A DNA stretch of 64,000 bases from Sphingobacterium alkalisoli (GCF_005049105.1 NZ_SUKA01000004.1:62001-126000), one strand, 5' to 3'; counted from the first letter of the stretch, positions 9,610-17,990 are shown. A program made the numbers and translations. Notes: generated from the letters alone by a model not told the origin.

Positions 9610-10466
9610 AAATTGTCAAATTTGTAGGTGGTCTGGGAAATCAAATGTTTCAATACGCATTCTACCTGACGCTTGCTAAAAAATTTAAGCACGTCAAAGC
9701 TGATTTAGGAGAATATAATCTACACGAAATACATAATGGATTTGAATTAGAAGATATATTTCCTATAAAGCTGAACCGAGCAACTAATTTCGAACTAAAT
9801 TTATTGCTCCCTACCAACCGAAAATGGATCTGGCGTAAGTTAAGGCGGATTGCGGGCACCCGAACAGCGTATTGGGAAGATAGCCCAGAGTTTCAATTTC
9901 ATGAACATCTATTGAAGAACAAGCAATCTCAATATTATAACGGGTATTGGCAAAATGTCGCATATATAAATCTTGTAGAAGATCAAATACGGGCAAGTTT
10001 CCTATTTCCTATAATGGAAGACGAAAAAAATAGTACCATTAAATCCATTATTCAAAATCATTCCAATACAGTGTCTGTGCACGTACGGCGGGGAGATTAC
10101 AATGATCATGTTACCTTAGGAGGTATATGTACGAATGAATATTATCAGAAAAGTATCACCTACATGAAAAACAAATTGGAAGAGCCTCTATTTATTTTTT
10201 TCTCCAACGATATAACCTGGTGCAAACAAAACTTTCGGGATCTGAATGCTCAATTTATCGATTGGAATATAGGAAAAGATAGCTTCAGGGATATGCAACT
10301 GATGAGTTTTTGCACTCACAATATTATAGCAAATAGTTCATTTAGCTGGTGGGCTGCTTGGTTAAATCAAAACCCTTCGAAAATAACCGTAAGTCCTAAC
10401 AAATGGATAAATGTTCCAAATTTAGACACTTCCGGAATGATTTTACCCTCATTTATTACTTTTTAA
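9606..10466 (+). CDS. alpha-1,2-fucosyltransferase (GT11)
   Basis: 286 residues matching the GT11 alpha-1,2-fucosyltransferase family. GGLGNQMFQYAFY near residue 9 is motif I, VSVHVRRGDY near 156 carries the GDP-fucose-binding HxRRGD signature, FFSNDITWCKQNF near 198 is the second nucleotide-sugar motif, and NSSFSWWAAWLN near 245 is the third. The enzyme would transfer L-fucose in alpha-1,2 linkage onto a galactose-type acceptor in a lipopolysaccharide or capsule chain. No GDP-fucose synthesis genes lie in the window, so the donor must come from elsewhere. It is coupled to the upstream GT2 gene by an ATGA overlap. Confidence 0.92.
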   Translation: MKIVKFVGGLGNQMFQYAFYLTLAKKFKHVKADLGEYNLHEIHNGFELEDIFPIKLNRATNFELNLLLPTNRKWIWRKLRRIAGTRTAYWEDSPEFQFHEHLLKNKQSQYYNGYWQNVAYINLVEDQIRASFLFPIMEDEKNSTIKSIIQNHSNTVSVHVRRGDYNDHVTLGGICTNEYYQKSITYMKNKLEEPLFIFFSNDITWCKQNFRDLNAQFIDWNIGKDSFRDMQLMSFCTHNIIANSSFSWWAAWLNQNPSKITVSPNKWINVPNLDTSGMILPSFITF

Positions 10467-10478
10467 GGTTCAGGAACA

Positions 10479-11447
10479 ATGTGTACAATGAATACCCGAA
10501 CTCCTCTTCCGACATCTTATGAAATCGTGGTTTGTATAGGTCCACAACATCTAGAGATCGCAAAAACGACAATTAGATATTTATATAGACTATTCGACAT
10601 ACAGCGCATTATCGTAATCATCAACCCGAGGTATTTCCAGCAGTTCACAGCCCTAAAAGCAGAAATTCCTATCTTAGCTTTAGTTGACGAAAACACGCTG
10701 TTTGATAGTTTTAACTTCCATTCCATTTCACAATATATGCTGCAGAGATTAGGAGACGATAAAAGATCGGGGTGGTATTTTCAACAGTTCCTCAAGATGG
10801 AAGCGCACAAATTAGTAAATACTGCGTATTATCTGATATGGGATGCAGATACGGTTCCCCTAGCGCCTATCAATTTCTTTAAAGATCAGCATTCGGTTTG
10901 GATCCACCCGGGGGAAGAGCATCACCAGCCTTACTTCGACACCTTATACCGTTTACTTGGTATTCCGCGGATAGCAACTAATTCTTTTATCAGCGAGCAC
11001 CTTATGGTATCTAAAAAAACAATGCGTTTGTTGATCGAATCTTTTCAAAAGAAATCGTTAGTACAACCATGGCCATTGCTTGTCTTAGAGAGCATTGATG
11101 AAAAGCAGCTCCCCTTCTCCGGGTTTTCTGAATATGAAACCTATGGCAATTTCGCATTAGTCCATTTTCCCGATCAAGTAACCGTACGGAAAAATACCAT
11201 GGAAAAAATCAAATCCTATCGACACGGAAGTCAGCTATTTGGAAATCAACCTAACGAAGAATCTTTATATGTACTGAAAGAAATGGGATTCCATTACGTA
11301 ACTTTTGAGGTGTGGGATCAGGTGGATAAAAAAACGATTAGAAAAAATGAAAAGATAGCATGGCTATTTAACTTCTTACATCGAAACAATTTCCCACCTT
11401 TCTTAACCAACAAAATTCTACAAAAGGTAACAAAACAGTTGGCGTAA
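10479..11447 (+). CDS. DUF6492 family putative glycosyltransferase
   Basis: 322 residues resembling the DUF6492 family, which has a GT-A-like fold. YLIWDADTVPLAP near residue 118 supplies a DxD motif, preceded by GWYFQQFLKMEAH, and FSEYETYGNF near 218 is a second conserved patch. It starts 12 bases after the fucosyltransferase and closes the polycistronic GT2-GT11-DUF6492 unit. The ATG at 10479 (MCTMNTRT) was used; the ATG three codons later is equally possible. Biochemical function of this family is not established; sugar transfer is inferred from the DxD and the neighbours. Confidence 0.75.
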   Translation: MCTMNTRTPLPTSYEIVVCIGPQHLEIAKTTIRYLYRLFDIQRIIVIINPRYFQQFTALKAEIPILALVDENTLFDSFNFHSISQYMLQRLGDDKRSGWYFQQFLKMEAHKLVNTAYYLIWDADTVPLAPINFFKDQHSVWIHPGEEHHQPYFDTLYRLLGIPRIATNSFISEHLMVSKKTMRLLIESFQKKSLVQPWPLLVLESIDEKQLPFSGFSEYETYGNFALVHFPDQVTVRKNTMEKIKSYRHGSQLFGNQPNEESLYVLKEMGFHYVTFEVWDQVDKKTIRKNEKIAWLFNFLHRNNFPPFLTNKILQKVTKQLA

Positions 11448-11516
11448 AAAGCTCCTTTTTCATTCATTAAAATAAACCTTCGCGATTCCATTATCGTCTA
11501 ACAACAAAAAGTTCTC

Positions 11517-12088
11517 ATGAATCCAACTCATTTCAAGCTATTCATTATCGTATTGTTCTCTATATTATCTGCGACGCAATCCTCCGCTCAAGTAAGCTCA
11601 ACTCATTTCATGTCTAACAAAGACCTTACAATGGGGATCAGAGTGAATAATATCATATTCTGTGTTAATAACATCGGTCAACTGATAGACACCCGATTAA
11701 CCATGGGCAGTATACAGATGCCGACTACTACGACCGCTTTGATAATGTCACTAAACAAGGAAAGATAAAACAAATAGGCGACATTACTTTCGATTACTAC
11801 GACAATTTTGATCGTGCTGAACTCCGTGGCCGTCTAAAATCAATCAACAGCACGGTTATCACCTATTATGACACCTTCGATCGCAGCGAACTCAAGGGAA
11901 AAATAAAGTCGGTCGGCGACATCAATATCAGTTATTACGACGTCTTTGATGATAAAACACTCGTAGGTAAACTAAAAGCGGTAGGCACGCTTCGAATAAC
12001 TTTTTTTGATAGATTTGATAACGAGAAAGCCGGAAGGATTAAATCCATATCGGGGAGCACAGATGCTGTATTCTTATATAAAATGTAA
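11517..12088 (+). pseudogene. secreted protein of five 23-residue YYDxFD repeats, frameshifted
   Basis: The first frame from the ATG at 11517 encodes a signal peptide (hydrophobic core, cleavage near SSAQ-V) and a short mature start, ending at a stop at 11766. From about 11672 a second frame, shifted by -1, runs without a stop to TAA at 12086. It encodes five tandem 23-residue units starting at 11726, 11795, 11864, 11933 and 12002, with the pattern YYDxFD, then GKIKSIG and a short beta-like stretch. The join is best placed around 11685-11700, consistent with loss of one base. It may be a pseudogene, a sequencing error or, less likely, programmed frameshifting. Likely an exported or surface beta-repeat protein; function unknown. 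Confidence 0.75.
11726..12067 (+). repeat. five tandem 69-bp coding repeats
   Basis: Period of exactly 69 bases for four units, the fifth shorter by one codon. Each unit encodes YYDxFDxxxLxGKIKSIGxIxI or a close variant. Protein-level conservation exceeds DNA identity, so the units are old and were kept under selection before the upstream frameshift arose. Confidence 0.85.
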
Positions 12089-12118
12089 CTACACCCTATT
12101 GTATATACCTCTTCTCTC

Positions 12119-12622
12119 CTAGACTAAATAACAACTAATCACATTACTATAAATCCTGTTGGGGTCAGCCGATACATGTGCCACTCTGAACTCATATGCT
12201 GTAAACTTTTCAATGGTACAGCTGGATTTCATACTAAGATAGACTTGCCATTTCGCTTGTTCTTCCTCTTTGCGATACTCAAACTGGTATACCCGGGCCG
12301 GTTTCCAAGGTTTTATACGCAGCTCTACATGGTTCGAGCCGATCTCCGGGATGGCCCTTAAATTTTTCGGCTTTGGTGTAGCCCCAATGCGTTGAGGCTC
12401 TTTTGACGGTATAAAACCGGCAGCAAGGATGATACCTTCATCTTCTTTAGCTATCTTGCTTACGTAGAAAGATAATAAACGAACAATATCCTGTAATGCA
12501 GTCTGCTTTTACGCGCGAATCAATATCGCCCTTTTGTCCGGGTAACTTGCCTCAGTGACAGCTTGCCTGAATTCTAGTAGGGCATCCTGCAATAAGACAA
12601 CCGAGGTTGCGAATAGTAGCAT
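12119..12622 (-). pseudogene. fibronectin-III-like protein with in-frame stop
   Basis: A minus-strand frame from ATG at 12622 to TAG at 12119 (168 codons) is continuous except for one TAA at 12511-12509 (codon 38). It reads LLEFRQAVTEASYPDKRA, stop, then KQTALQDIVRLLSFYVSKIA, ILAAGFIPSKEPQRIGATPK, and a terminal segment with VELRIKPWKPARVYQFEYR and AYEFRVAHV. The last part has the strand pattern of a fibronectin type III module. The layout resembles a small FnIII-containing family I recall from Sphingobacteriaceae. The N-terminus also looks eroded. Function unknown. Confidence 0.65.
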
Positions 12623-12699
12623 ATACCTCTTTCCTATCACTATGGTAGCATACCGAAGCCTTGTCTTGTTTGTGCTAATTCTAAAATATAAAAATGAAA

Positions 12700-12740
12700 A
12701 AACTATGGCGAATCGATTATAAAGATCGATTCGCCATTCG
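12700..12740 (-). terminator. intrinsic terminator downstream of qorB
   Basis: ATGGCGAATCGAT (12705-12717) pairs perfectly with ATCGATTCGCCAT (12725-12737) around a seven-base loop. On the minus strand the stem is followed by AGTTTTTTC, a U-rich tract, 29 bases beyond the qorB stop. A classical Rho-independent terminator. Confidence 0.85.
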
Positions 12741-12768
12741 GTTCAAAAACGCCCAGCATCATTAACGC

Positions 12769-13614
12769 TTACGCTAACGCTTCTTTTACCGCTTCTGTTA
12801 GCGATGTGGTTGGATGTCCGATTAGGGCTGAGAGCTGTCTCGAATCATCATACAAATCATTATTCGCTGCCCCTACATCGAAGGAAGCATACATCGCTGC
12901 TACACCTCCTGGGAGACCAAAGCCTTTTAAAGCCTCAGCATAATCCGCTTCCGATAAATTACGATAAGGAATCTCCTTTCCTGTTTGAAGAGAAATCTCA
13001 GCTGCTAAATCTGCCAATGTATATGCCGTATCTCCAGCTAGCTCATACACCTTGCCGCTATGCGATTGATCAATTAACACGACCGCTGCAGCTTCGGCAT
13101 AATCCGTCCGTGTCGCAGACGCTATTTTACCTTCTGCGGCACTGCCGATTAGTGCGCCACCTGCTAAGGCACCTGGAATAGATGCGGTATAATTCTCCGT
13201 ATACCAGCCATTACGTAAAATGGTGTACGCTATCCCGGATGCAGCTAAGGCTTCCTCTGTTGCTAGATGTTCCTCAGCCAGAACTAAAGACGACGTGTCC
13301 GCATGAAGTAAACTGGTATATACAATCCATTTAACTCCAGCTTCTTTCGCTGCATGGATTACATTTTGATGCTGTATGCTGCGCTGACCAATCTCATTGC
13401 TTGAGATAAGTAGCAAATGATCGATACCATTTAACGAAGCTGCTAATTCCGCTGACTCGTTGTAGTCAAATGCCCGACCTTCAATACCTAAATCTGAAGC
13501 CTTCTCCGGATTACGCACTAATGCGACTAAAGAGTCTGCACTTGTTCTTTCTTTCAATTTTTCGACTACCAAACGACCTAGTTGTCCAGTAGCTCCTGTA
13601 ATTCCAATTTTCAT
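12769..13614 (-). CDS. qorB: NmrA/SDR-type quinone reductase, QorB-like
   Basis: 281 residues close to E. coli QorB (YtfG), an NADPH:quinone oxidoreductase of the NmrA-like atypical SDR group. The dinucleotide loop GATGQLG sits at residues 7-13. LLLISSNEIGQR, KWIVYTSLLHADTSSL, ILRNGWYTENY, KIASATRTDYAEAA, KVYELAGD and LSEADYAEALKGFGLPGG all match the QorB pattern, and the C-terminus ends near SALIGHPTTSLTEAVKEAL. It would reduce quinones or related electrophiles in the cytoplasm. It lies downstream of an Rrf2 regulator, with the same 19-bp palindrome upstream of both genes, which suggests redox- or electrophile-responsive repression. Confidence 0.92.
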   Translation of the reverse strand: MKIGITGATGQLGRLVVEKLKERTSADSLVALVRNPEKASDLGIEGRAFDYNESAELAASLNGIDHLLLISSNEIGQRSIQHQNVIHAAKEAGVKWIVYTSLLHADTSSLVLAEEHLATEEALAASGIAYTILRNGWYTENYTASIPGALAGGALIGSAAEGKIASATRTDYAEAAAVVLIDQSHSGKVYELAGDTAYTLADLAAEISLQTGKEIPYRNLSEADYAEALKGFGLPGGVAAMYASFDVGAANNDLYDDSRQLSALIGHPTTSLTEAVKEALA

Positions 13615-13706
13615 CTAATTATTTTTTTTATGGTTGATGAGACCTCGATGTGAATAACGATTGTCCTCTGCGTCAATGTTATTTACGTCTCGGTTTCATT
13701 TTTATT

Positions 13707-13725
13707 TGTAATAAACTTTGTTACA
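13707..13725. promoter_or_regulatory. putative Rrf2 operator upstream of qorB
   Basis: TGTAATAAACTTTGTTACA is an inverted repeat (TGTAA-N9-TTACA) between the Rrf2 stop and the qorB start, 92 bases ahead of qorB. On the opposite strand it reads TGTAACAAAGTTTATTACA and matches the site before the Rrf2 gene at 16 of 19 positions. Confidence 0.65.
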
Positions 13726-13742
13726 TTTTAGACTAAAAAAAA

Positions 13743-14153
13743 TCAACGGAATTTTCGCGCGAAATCTTCCAAGGTTTTTCCGCTCAGTGAATCCATAACC
13801 AACTGGTCTGTTGCTGAAAAGAGTATCGCCAATTCCTTATTAATATCTTTACCAACAGGACACTTAGGACTTGGATTGAGATTTTTCTTCCCCAGGACTT
13901 CCGAATTTTTAACAGCGCAATATACATCAGCTAGCGAAATTTCTTTACTTGATTTATTTAACCTAGATCCCCCTTCTTTGCCTTTACGCCCCACTACCAT
14001 TCCCCTTTCTTGCAATACACTCAACTCCTTCCGCACCATGGCAGGATTGATGTTGATACTGCCTGCAATCCAATCCGAATTGACCCACTCTTCTGGACTA
14101 TCCGCCAAAATCGTCAAGATATGTACTGCAGTTGCAAATCGTGTGTTGTTCAT
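13743..14153 (-). CDS. Rrf2 family transcriptional regulator
   Basis: 136 residues. The N-terminal winged helix (about 5-60) reads RFATAVHILTILADSP, WIAGSININPAMVRKELS and LQERGMVVGRKGKEGG, as in Rrf2 proteins of the YwnA branch. The three-cysteine cluster of IscR/NsrR is absent; only Cys79 and Cys98 are visible, so thiol rather than Fe-S sensing is the more likely mode. It is transcribed toward qorB and probably represses itself and qorB through the palindromes at 14186 and 13707. The site at 14186 overlaps the putative -33 region of its own promoter. Confidence 0.88.
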   Translation of the reverse strand: MNNTRFATAVHILTILADSPEEWVNSDWIAGSININPAMVRKELSVLQERGMVVGRKGKEGGSRLNKSSKEISLADVYCAVKNSEVLGKKNLNPSPKCPVGKDINKELAILFSATDQLVMDSLSGKTLEDFARKFR

Positions 14154-14160
14154 GATGAGA

Positions 14161-14194
14161 CAAAGATAAGGGCATTTTTCTTAACTGTAACAAA
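14161..14194 (-). promoter_or_regulatory. promoter of the Rrf2 regulator gene
   Basis: On the minus strand TATCTTTG (14161-14168) matches TAnnTTTG and a TTTG (14191-14194) lies 22 bases upstream. It is seven bases before the ATG. The TTTG is inside the palindromic operator, consistent with autorepression. Confidence 0.5.
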
Positions 14195-14204
14195 AACTAT
14201 TACA
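14186..14204. promoter_or_regulatory. putative Rrf2 operator upstream of its own gene
   Basis: TGTAACAAAAACTATTACA is an inverted repeat (TGTAA-N9-TTACA), nearly identical to the site ahead of qorB. It overlaps the upstream promoter element of the Rrf2 gene, and its near edge is 32 bases from the ATG. Confidence 0.7.
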
Positions 14205-14294
14205 ATTAAATAGAATTTGACTTTTACGTTACAATCACGTCAGTCTTTTTCTCATAAACAGCAGCACACTTTATCAAGCATTTAACATCCAACG

Positions 14295-16685
14295 CTATAT
14301 AACAACTTTGATCCCTAAGGAAATATTCCGGCTAGGAAGCGGCGCCAGATACTTTAAGAACGAATTCTGCGGACGGGCTTCCACATCAAGTAAGTTGTTT
14401 CCATATGCATACCATTCGATGGTATATCCAACTATCTGCATCGGGTAGCTTATACGAGCAGCGAGTAAGGAGTAGGCCGGCATAGGAGGTTCGGGGTTGA
14501 TGTTCTTTCCGAGATAACGTTGTTCGAGATAACGATCAAATGAACAAAAAACTGCAAAGCGATTTAGCAGAGCGCCCATCGAAAGACCATATCGACTGGT
14601 AGGCAAATTAGGCATGTAGTCGCCTTCCGCCCACTGCCGCATACTATCATCGGCCGTATTCCTGTTCTTAACCAAATCAAAATAAGTGGATATTTCCCAG
14701 CTCCGGCCTTTCTTCCAGCTATGTTTGTATCCAAGCTGCGTTTCCATGCCATTAATTTCGGTGTCTGATGCTCTCCATTCCTTAACCAAAAAGCCCCCGG
14801 ATCGCGAGATACCGGTATGCGCTAGGTACAAGTAATTCTCAAAAGTTGTCTGGTAGTAAGTCGCGTTAAAATGCAGTCCTTTGTATTGCAATCCACCGCC
14901 CAGTTCATATGAACGTGCAATTTCTTTGGGTAGCCGATCATCGCCGTTTTCTTCAACTAAGATAGCAAAGTGATTATTTCCGGCATACAGCTCGTTGACA
15001 TCTGGCGCACGCTCTGCATGACTAACCGACCCCTCTAGATAGGCTATCTTCCATACGTTCCACCTCAGGTCGCCCGTAAAGTGATTTAAATGAAAATCTC
15101 TAGCAGAGAGTTTTCCACCCGCCATTCCACGACTGGTTTTATACGTGGCGTCGCGTATCGCCCGCCGGCCCACCCAGTCGTGCCGATAACCGACATTGAC
15201 CACGAGAGGATTGAAGTCCAGTTTTTGCAGGGTGAAAGCGCCCACTTCACGGCTTTGGTTATTGGGAATATACCGTTGTACACCATCGCCATCTATTTTC
15301 AAATGAGAAAAATCAAGGCCGCTCATACCCTTCCAAAACTTCAAGACCTGTTGTTCCACTTCGGTACGGAACGTATGCCTGTTGGTATTGAATTTGTTTA
15401 CCCGGTAGATGCCAACCAGCTCACGGTCATCGGCATACTGGAACACATAGTTTAACTTCACACCCGTGATCATCGACGATGCTGGTCGATAAACCGATTC
15501 GAAGAGCAAACTATGTGACAGGGCTCTCGTATTAATCGGTGCATATTCAGGTGCTTGCGCTACAGGCTCATGTGTATGCTTTGGTATCGTCGCCAGGGCA
15601 AATCCGGGTATTCCATAATAACCTTCTGACGCCCGGTAACCTACCCCGATCCGATAGTTACTGCGAATATAGCTGCTTCCCACATTCACTGCCCGGCTTT
15701 CCGAATGGCTGTTGGGCATGATGCCTTTTTTTACCGGCGCATAATCGGAAATACCTTTTACAATGGTAGTCGAGAGCGGGGTGCTGGGATCTTGTCCAGC
15801 TACATACTTATCATTTATTGGGTTGGGTATCCGTACACCACCGATCACGGAGTGATCCTGAAAGGTGTAAAGATCTGCCTCGGAAAGATCCCAGCGGGGA
15901 TCACTCATATAATCCAAAACGAACTGGCTTAGATAGGGATATAAGCTTAGGTTGCGTATTGTTTCTGAATCTACATGAACCTGGGCCATTGCCTGGGTAA
16001 GATGATCAATGGCTGGGTCGTAAGCAATTGGTGCTTTGGTATTCCCCGGTATACGCAGATCGTTGTTCTGCTGGTTCATTCCGCCGATATGCCACGCCCA
16101 TCGCTTGCCCAAATTACCATTCACATCTACCGCCTGTCTATTACCACTGTTTGTTCCGGCTTCTACGGTAGCCCGACCATACCATGTATTCGGAAACATA
16201 AATTCGGGAATGGTATTATCGCGCATATTTACTGCACCTCCAATAGCCTTACCTCCATATAATACGCTAGCACCTCCTTTGTAGACATCTATGCCTAAAA
16301 GGTTATCCATATCAACATTAATATTTACGTTGGGTGTTATACCCGATAAATCATGAAAGGATAAGCCATTAGATAAGACTTTGACCCGATTGCCACTTAG
16401 GCTCCGGATCATCGGCGTACCGGAGTTAGGACCGAAATAAGCGTTTTGTACTCCGGGCGTATAGCTAAGTGCTTCGCCCAATGTACGCGACTGCACCCGA
16501 TCTAAAGTTACGCGGTCGATAGAGGTAACATTTCCCTTAGATGGTTTGTATCCAACAACAACCGCAGTGGGCAGTTTGATGTTGTCGACGCTATCCCGGC
16601 CGGTCTTTTCCTGGGCTTCAGTCACATTGGAAATAGAGCAGAATGTCCCCAAGAGAAGCACGTTAAGTAAAAAGCTTTGTTCCAT
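14295..16685 (-). CDS. TonB-dependent outer-membrane receptor, ZnuD-like
   Basis: 796 residues. A signal peptide (residues 1 to about 24, ending near TEAQ) is followed by a TonB-box/plug region: PTAVVVGYKPSK, then SRTLGEALSYTPGVQNAYF, PMIRSLSGNRVKVLSNGLSF and VYKGGASVLYGGKAIGGAVN within about 40-160. The rest is a long beta-barrel ending in ISLGIKVVI. The plug wording and a His-containing loop (IPKHTHEP near 365) resemble ZnuD/TdfJ zinc receptors, though that loop is much poorer in histidine. It likely imports a metal ion or metal chelate. It is divergent from a lipoprotein gene and appears controlled through one shared palindrome. Substrate unproven. Confidence 0.87.
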   Translation of the reverse strand: MEQSFLLNVLLLGTFCSISNVTEAQEKTGRDSVDNIKLPTAVVVGYKPSKGNVTSIDRVTLDRVQSRTLGEALSYTPGVQNAYFGPNSGTPMIRSLSGNRVKVLSNGLSFHDLSGITPNVNINVDMDNLLGIDVYKGGASVLYGGKAIGGAVNMRDNTIPEFMFPNTWYGRATVEAGTNSGNRQAVDVNGNLGKRWAWHIGGMNQQNNDLRIPGNTKAPIAYDPAIDHLTQAMAQVHVDSETIRNLSLYPYLSQFVLDYMSDPRWDLSEADLYTFQDHSVIGGVRIPNPINDKYVAGQDPSTPLSTTIVKGISDYAPVKKGIMPNSHSESRAVNVGSSYIRSNYRIGVGYRASEGYYGIPGFALATIPKHTHEPVAQAPEYAPINTRALSHSLLFESVYRPASSMITGVKLNYVFQYADDRELVGIYRVNKFNTNRHTFRTEVEQQVLKFWKGMSGLDFSHLKIDGDGVQRYIPNNQSREVGAFTLQKLDFNPLVVNVGYRHDWVGRRAIRDATYKTSRGMAGGKLSARDFHLNHFTGDLRWNVWKIAYLEGSVSHAERAPDVNELYAGNNHFAILVEENGDDRLPKEIARSYELGGGLQYKGLHFNATYYQTTFENYLYLAHTGISRSGGFLVKEWRASDTEINGMETQLGYKHSWKKGRSWEISTYFDLVKNRNTADDSMRQWAEGDYMPNLPTSRYGLSMGALLNRFAVFCSFDRYLEQRYLGKNINPEPPMPAYSLLAARISYPMQIVGYTIEWYAYGNNLLDVEARPQNSFLKYLAPLPSRNISLGIKVVI

Positions 16686-16726
16686 CGTATGATTGACTTA
16701 AAATATGTATTTGCTATTAATTGCTG

Positions 16727-16757
16727 CAAAAATATAAAAACAAAACAATAATGCAAC
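16727..16757 (-). promoter_or_regulatory. promoter of the TonB receptor gene
   Basis: On the minus strand TATTTTTG (16727-16734) is an exact -7 match, with GTTG (16754-16757) 19 bases upstream. The GTTG is one arm of the palindrome GCAACTATGTTGC, so a protein bound there would block this promoter. Confidence 0.65.
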
Positions 16758-16765
16758 TATGTTGC
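16753..16765. promoter_or_regulatory. palindromic operator between TonB receptor and lipoprotein genes
   Basis: GCAACTATGTTGC is an inverted repeat with perfect five-base arms. Its two arms supply the upstream (TTG) elements of both divergent promoters. By position it is a repressor site; a Fur/Zur-type metalloregulator is the natural guess given the ZnuD-like receptor, but no such regulator gene is in the window. Confidence 0.6.
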
Positions 16766-16792
16766 TTTATTTAAAACATCTCACTACCTTCG
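16761..16792 (+). promoter_or_regulatory. promoter of the lipoprotein gene
   Basis: TTG (16762-16764) and TACCTTCG (16785-16792, one mismatch to TAnnTTTG) are separated by 20 bases. The element ends 17 bases before the ATG at 16810, which argues against a start at the earlier ATG at 16759 lying inside the palindrome. Confidence 0.55.
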
Positions 16793-16809
16793 CAAAAAAA
16801 ACAACATAT

Positions 16810-17913
16810 ATGAAACTCAAACACTACAACAGAAAGATGCTTTTTATCGGTATCTCGACATTACTCCTCATTACATCGTCGTGCAGTAAGGATGAACAAG
16901 CGCCTCCTGTAGAAAAGGCACTGGAATTACCGGCAGAAATTAGTCTAAGCTATGGCGAGGAGAAAACGCTTACCTTACCTTCTACCTTTACCGAGCAGGG
17001 AAATCTTTCCCTAAAGGTCGAATTTAGTAAAACCGAAAATATACAGATCAACGCGTCGAGTAGACTACATGATAAGTTGAACGGCGCTATCCGTATCGAC
17101 GATCAAGAAGGGAAAGTATACATCAACAGCGCGCTATTATACCCCAACGGATCTGTGTCTTCGATCAGTGGCGTACGCATCCCGGAAAACTATCAACTTA
17201 CGGTTATTGCATCTGCTTCGAACGGTTCTACCATAGGTGAGCAGACCATATCAGTCAGAGTGAGCCCCGGCAAGGTGGGGATAAAAGGGCACGAACATAC
17301 AGGAGAGCTTTCCTATGCTTATGTACTGTATAGTGATAAAGGGGCGGACTTTGAATTGGAGGCTCCAGCGATAGCTTCTGCAGGAACTACCTGGTATTTA
17401 CCAAACCCAGCCGGTGAAGAGGGAATAGTTCAACTGGAAGGCAATCAAATCCAGTTCGCTAGCACAGCGGGCGATCCCGCCCAGAAAGCCGAAATGGAGT
17501 ATGATCTTTCACCTGCGCTACAGAAAGATGGTTTTACGATTGCTTCGACTACATTTAGGGTCATATTTATTCCACAGATCAAATTCTTTTACGGCATCTA
17601 TTACCCCGAATATAACTTGACCATTCGCCATGATTTTCTTCATATTGGGCTGTCTAATGGTTATTTGTCTGCCGCACCAACTTTATATCCGGAGAAATAT
17701 AAATCCACCTTTGCTATCATTTCGATTGAAAAAGACGGGCAAACATTTGAAAATAAAGATGGTATCTTCGAAATAAATATGGAAACCGGTAGCGTGAAAG
17801 TGAAAAAAGACGATTCGCTTCAGGCAGGCAGTTATAAAATAACGGTAAAAGCCATTACCACGACCGGCCTTACCTTTATAACCGACCTCACATTATCTAT
17901 GTCAACGGGTTAA
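16810..17913 (+). CDS. lipoprotein paired with the TonB receptor, unknown family
   Basis: 367 residues starting MKLKHYNRKMLFIGIST, a lipoprotein signal peptide with lipobox ITSSC and Cys near residue 25. The mature part is rich in beta-type sequence and lacks a recognised catalytic motif. A short GHEHTGELSYAYVLYSDKG stretch mid-protein carries two His flanking Glu, a possible metal ligand set. The in-frame ATG at 16759 was rejected because it lies within the operator. Divergent transcription from one palindrome with a TonB receptor suggests a co-regulated surface or periplasmic partner, perhaps a substrate-capture lipoprotein. Confidence 0.75.
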   Translation: MKLKHYNRKMLFIGISTLLLITSSCSKDEQAPPVEKALELPAEISLSYGEEKTLTLPSTFTEQGNLSLKVEFSKTENIQINASSRLHDKLNGAIRIDDQEGKVYINSALLYPNGSVSSISGVRIPENYQLTVIASASNGSTIGEQTISVRVSPGKVGIKGHEHTGELSYAYVLYSDKGADFELEAPAIASAGTTWYLPNPAGEEGIVQLEGNQIQFASTAGDPAQKAEMEYDLSPALQKDGFTIASTTFRVIFIPQIKFFYGIYYPEYNLTIRHDFLHIGLSNGYLSAAPTLYPEKYKSTFAIISIEKDGQTFENKDGIFEINMETGSVKVKKDDSLQAGSYKITVKAITTTGLTFITDLTLSMSTG

Positions 17914-17990
17914 GTTGAACAAGAAGAACTCTGTTGCATACTTCTTATCTTTTGCGAGGTGTGTTTTTGTTTTGTATATTGGTTTAACTT

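Noticed and set aside
11726..12067. Regular 69-base spacing that could suggest a CRISPR-like array
   Set aside because: The units are contiguous coding repeats without spacers and are conserved at protein, not DNA, level.
12176..12361. Short plus-strand open frame of 61 codons
   Set aside because: It is antisense to the FnIII-like pseudogene, which has clear coding character on the minus strand.
16759..16809. Upstream ATG for the lipoprotein gene
   Set aside because: It lies inside the palindrome and upstream of the promoter's -7 element; the signal peptide begins at 16810.
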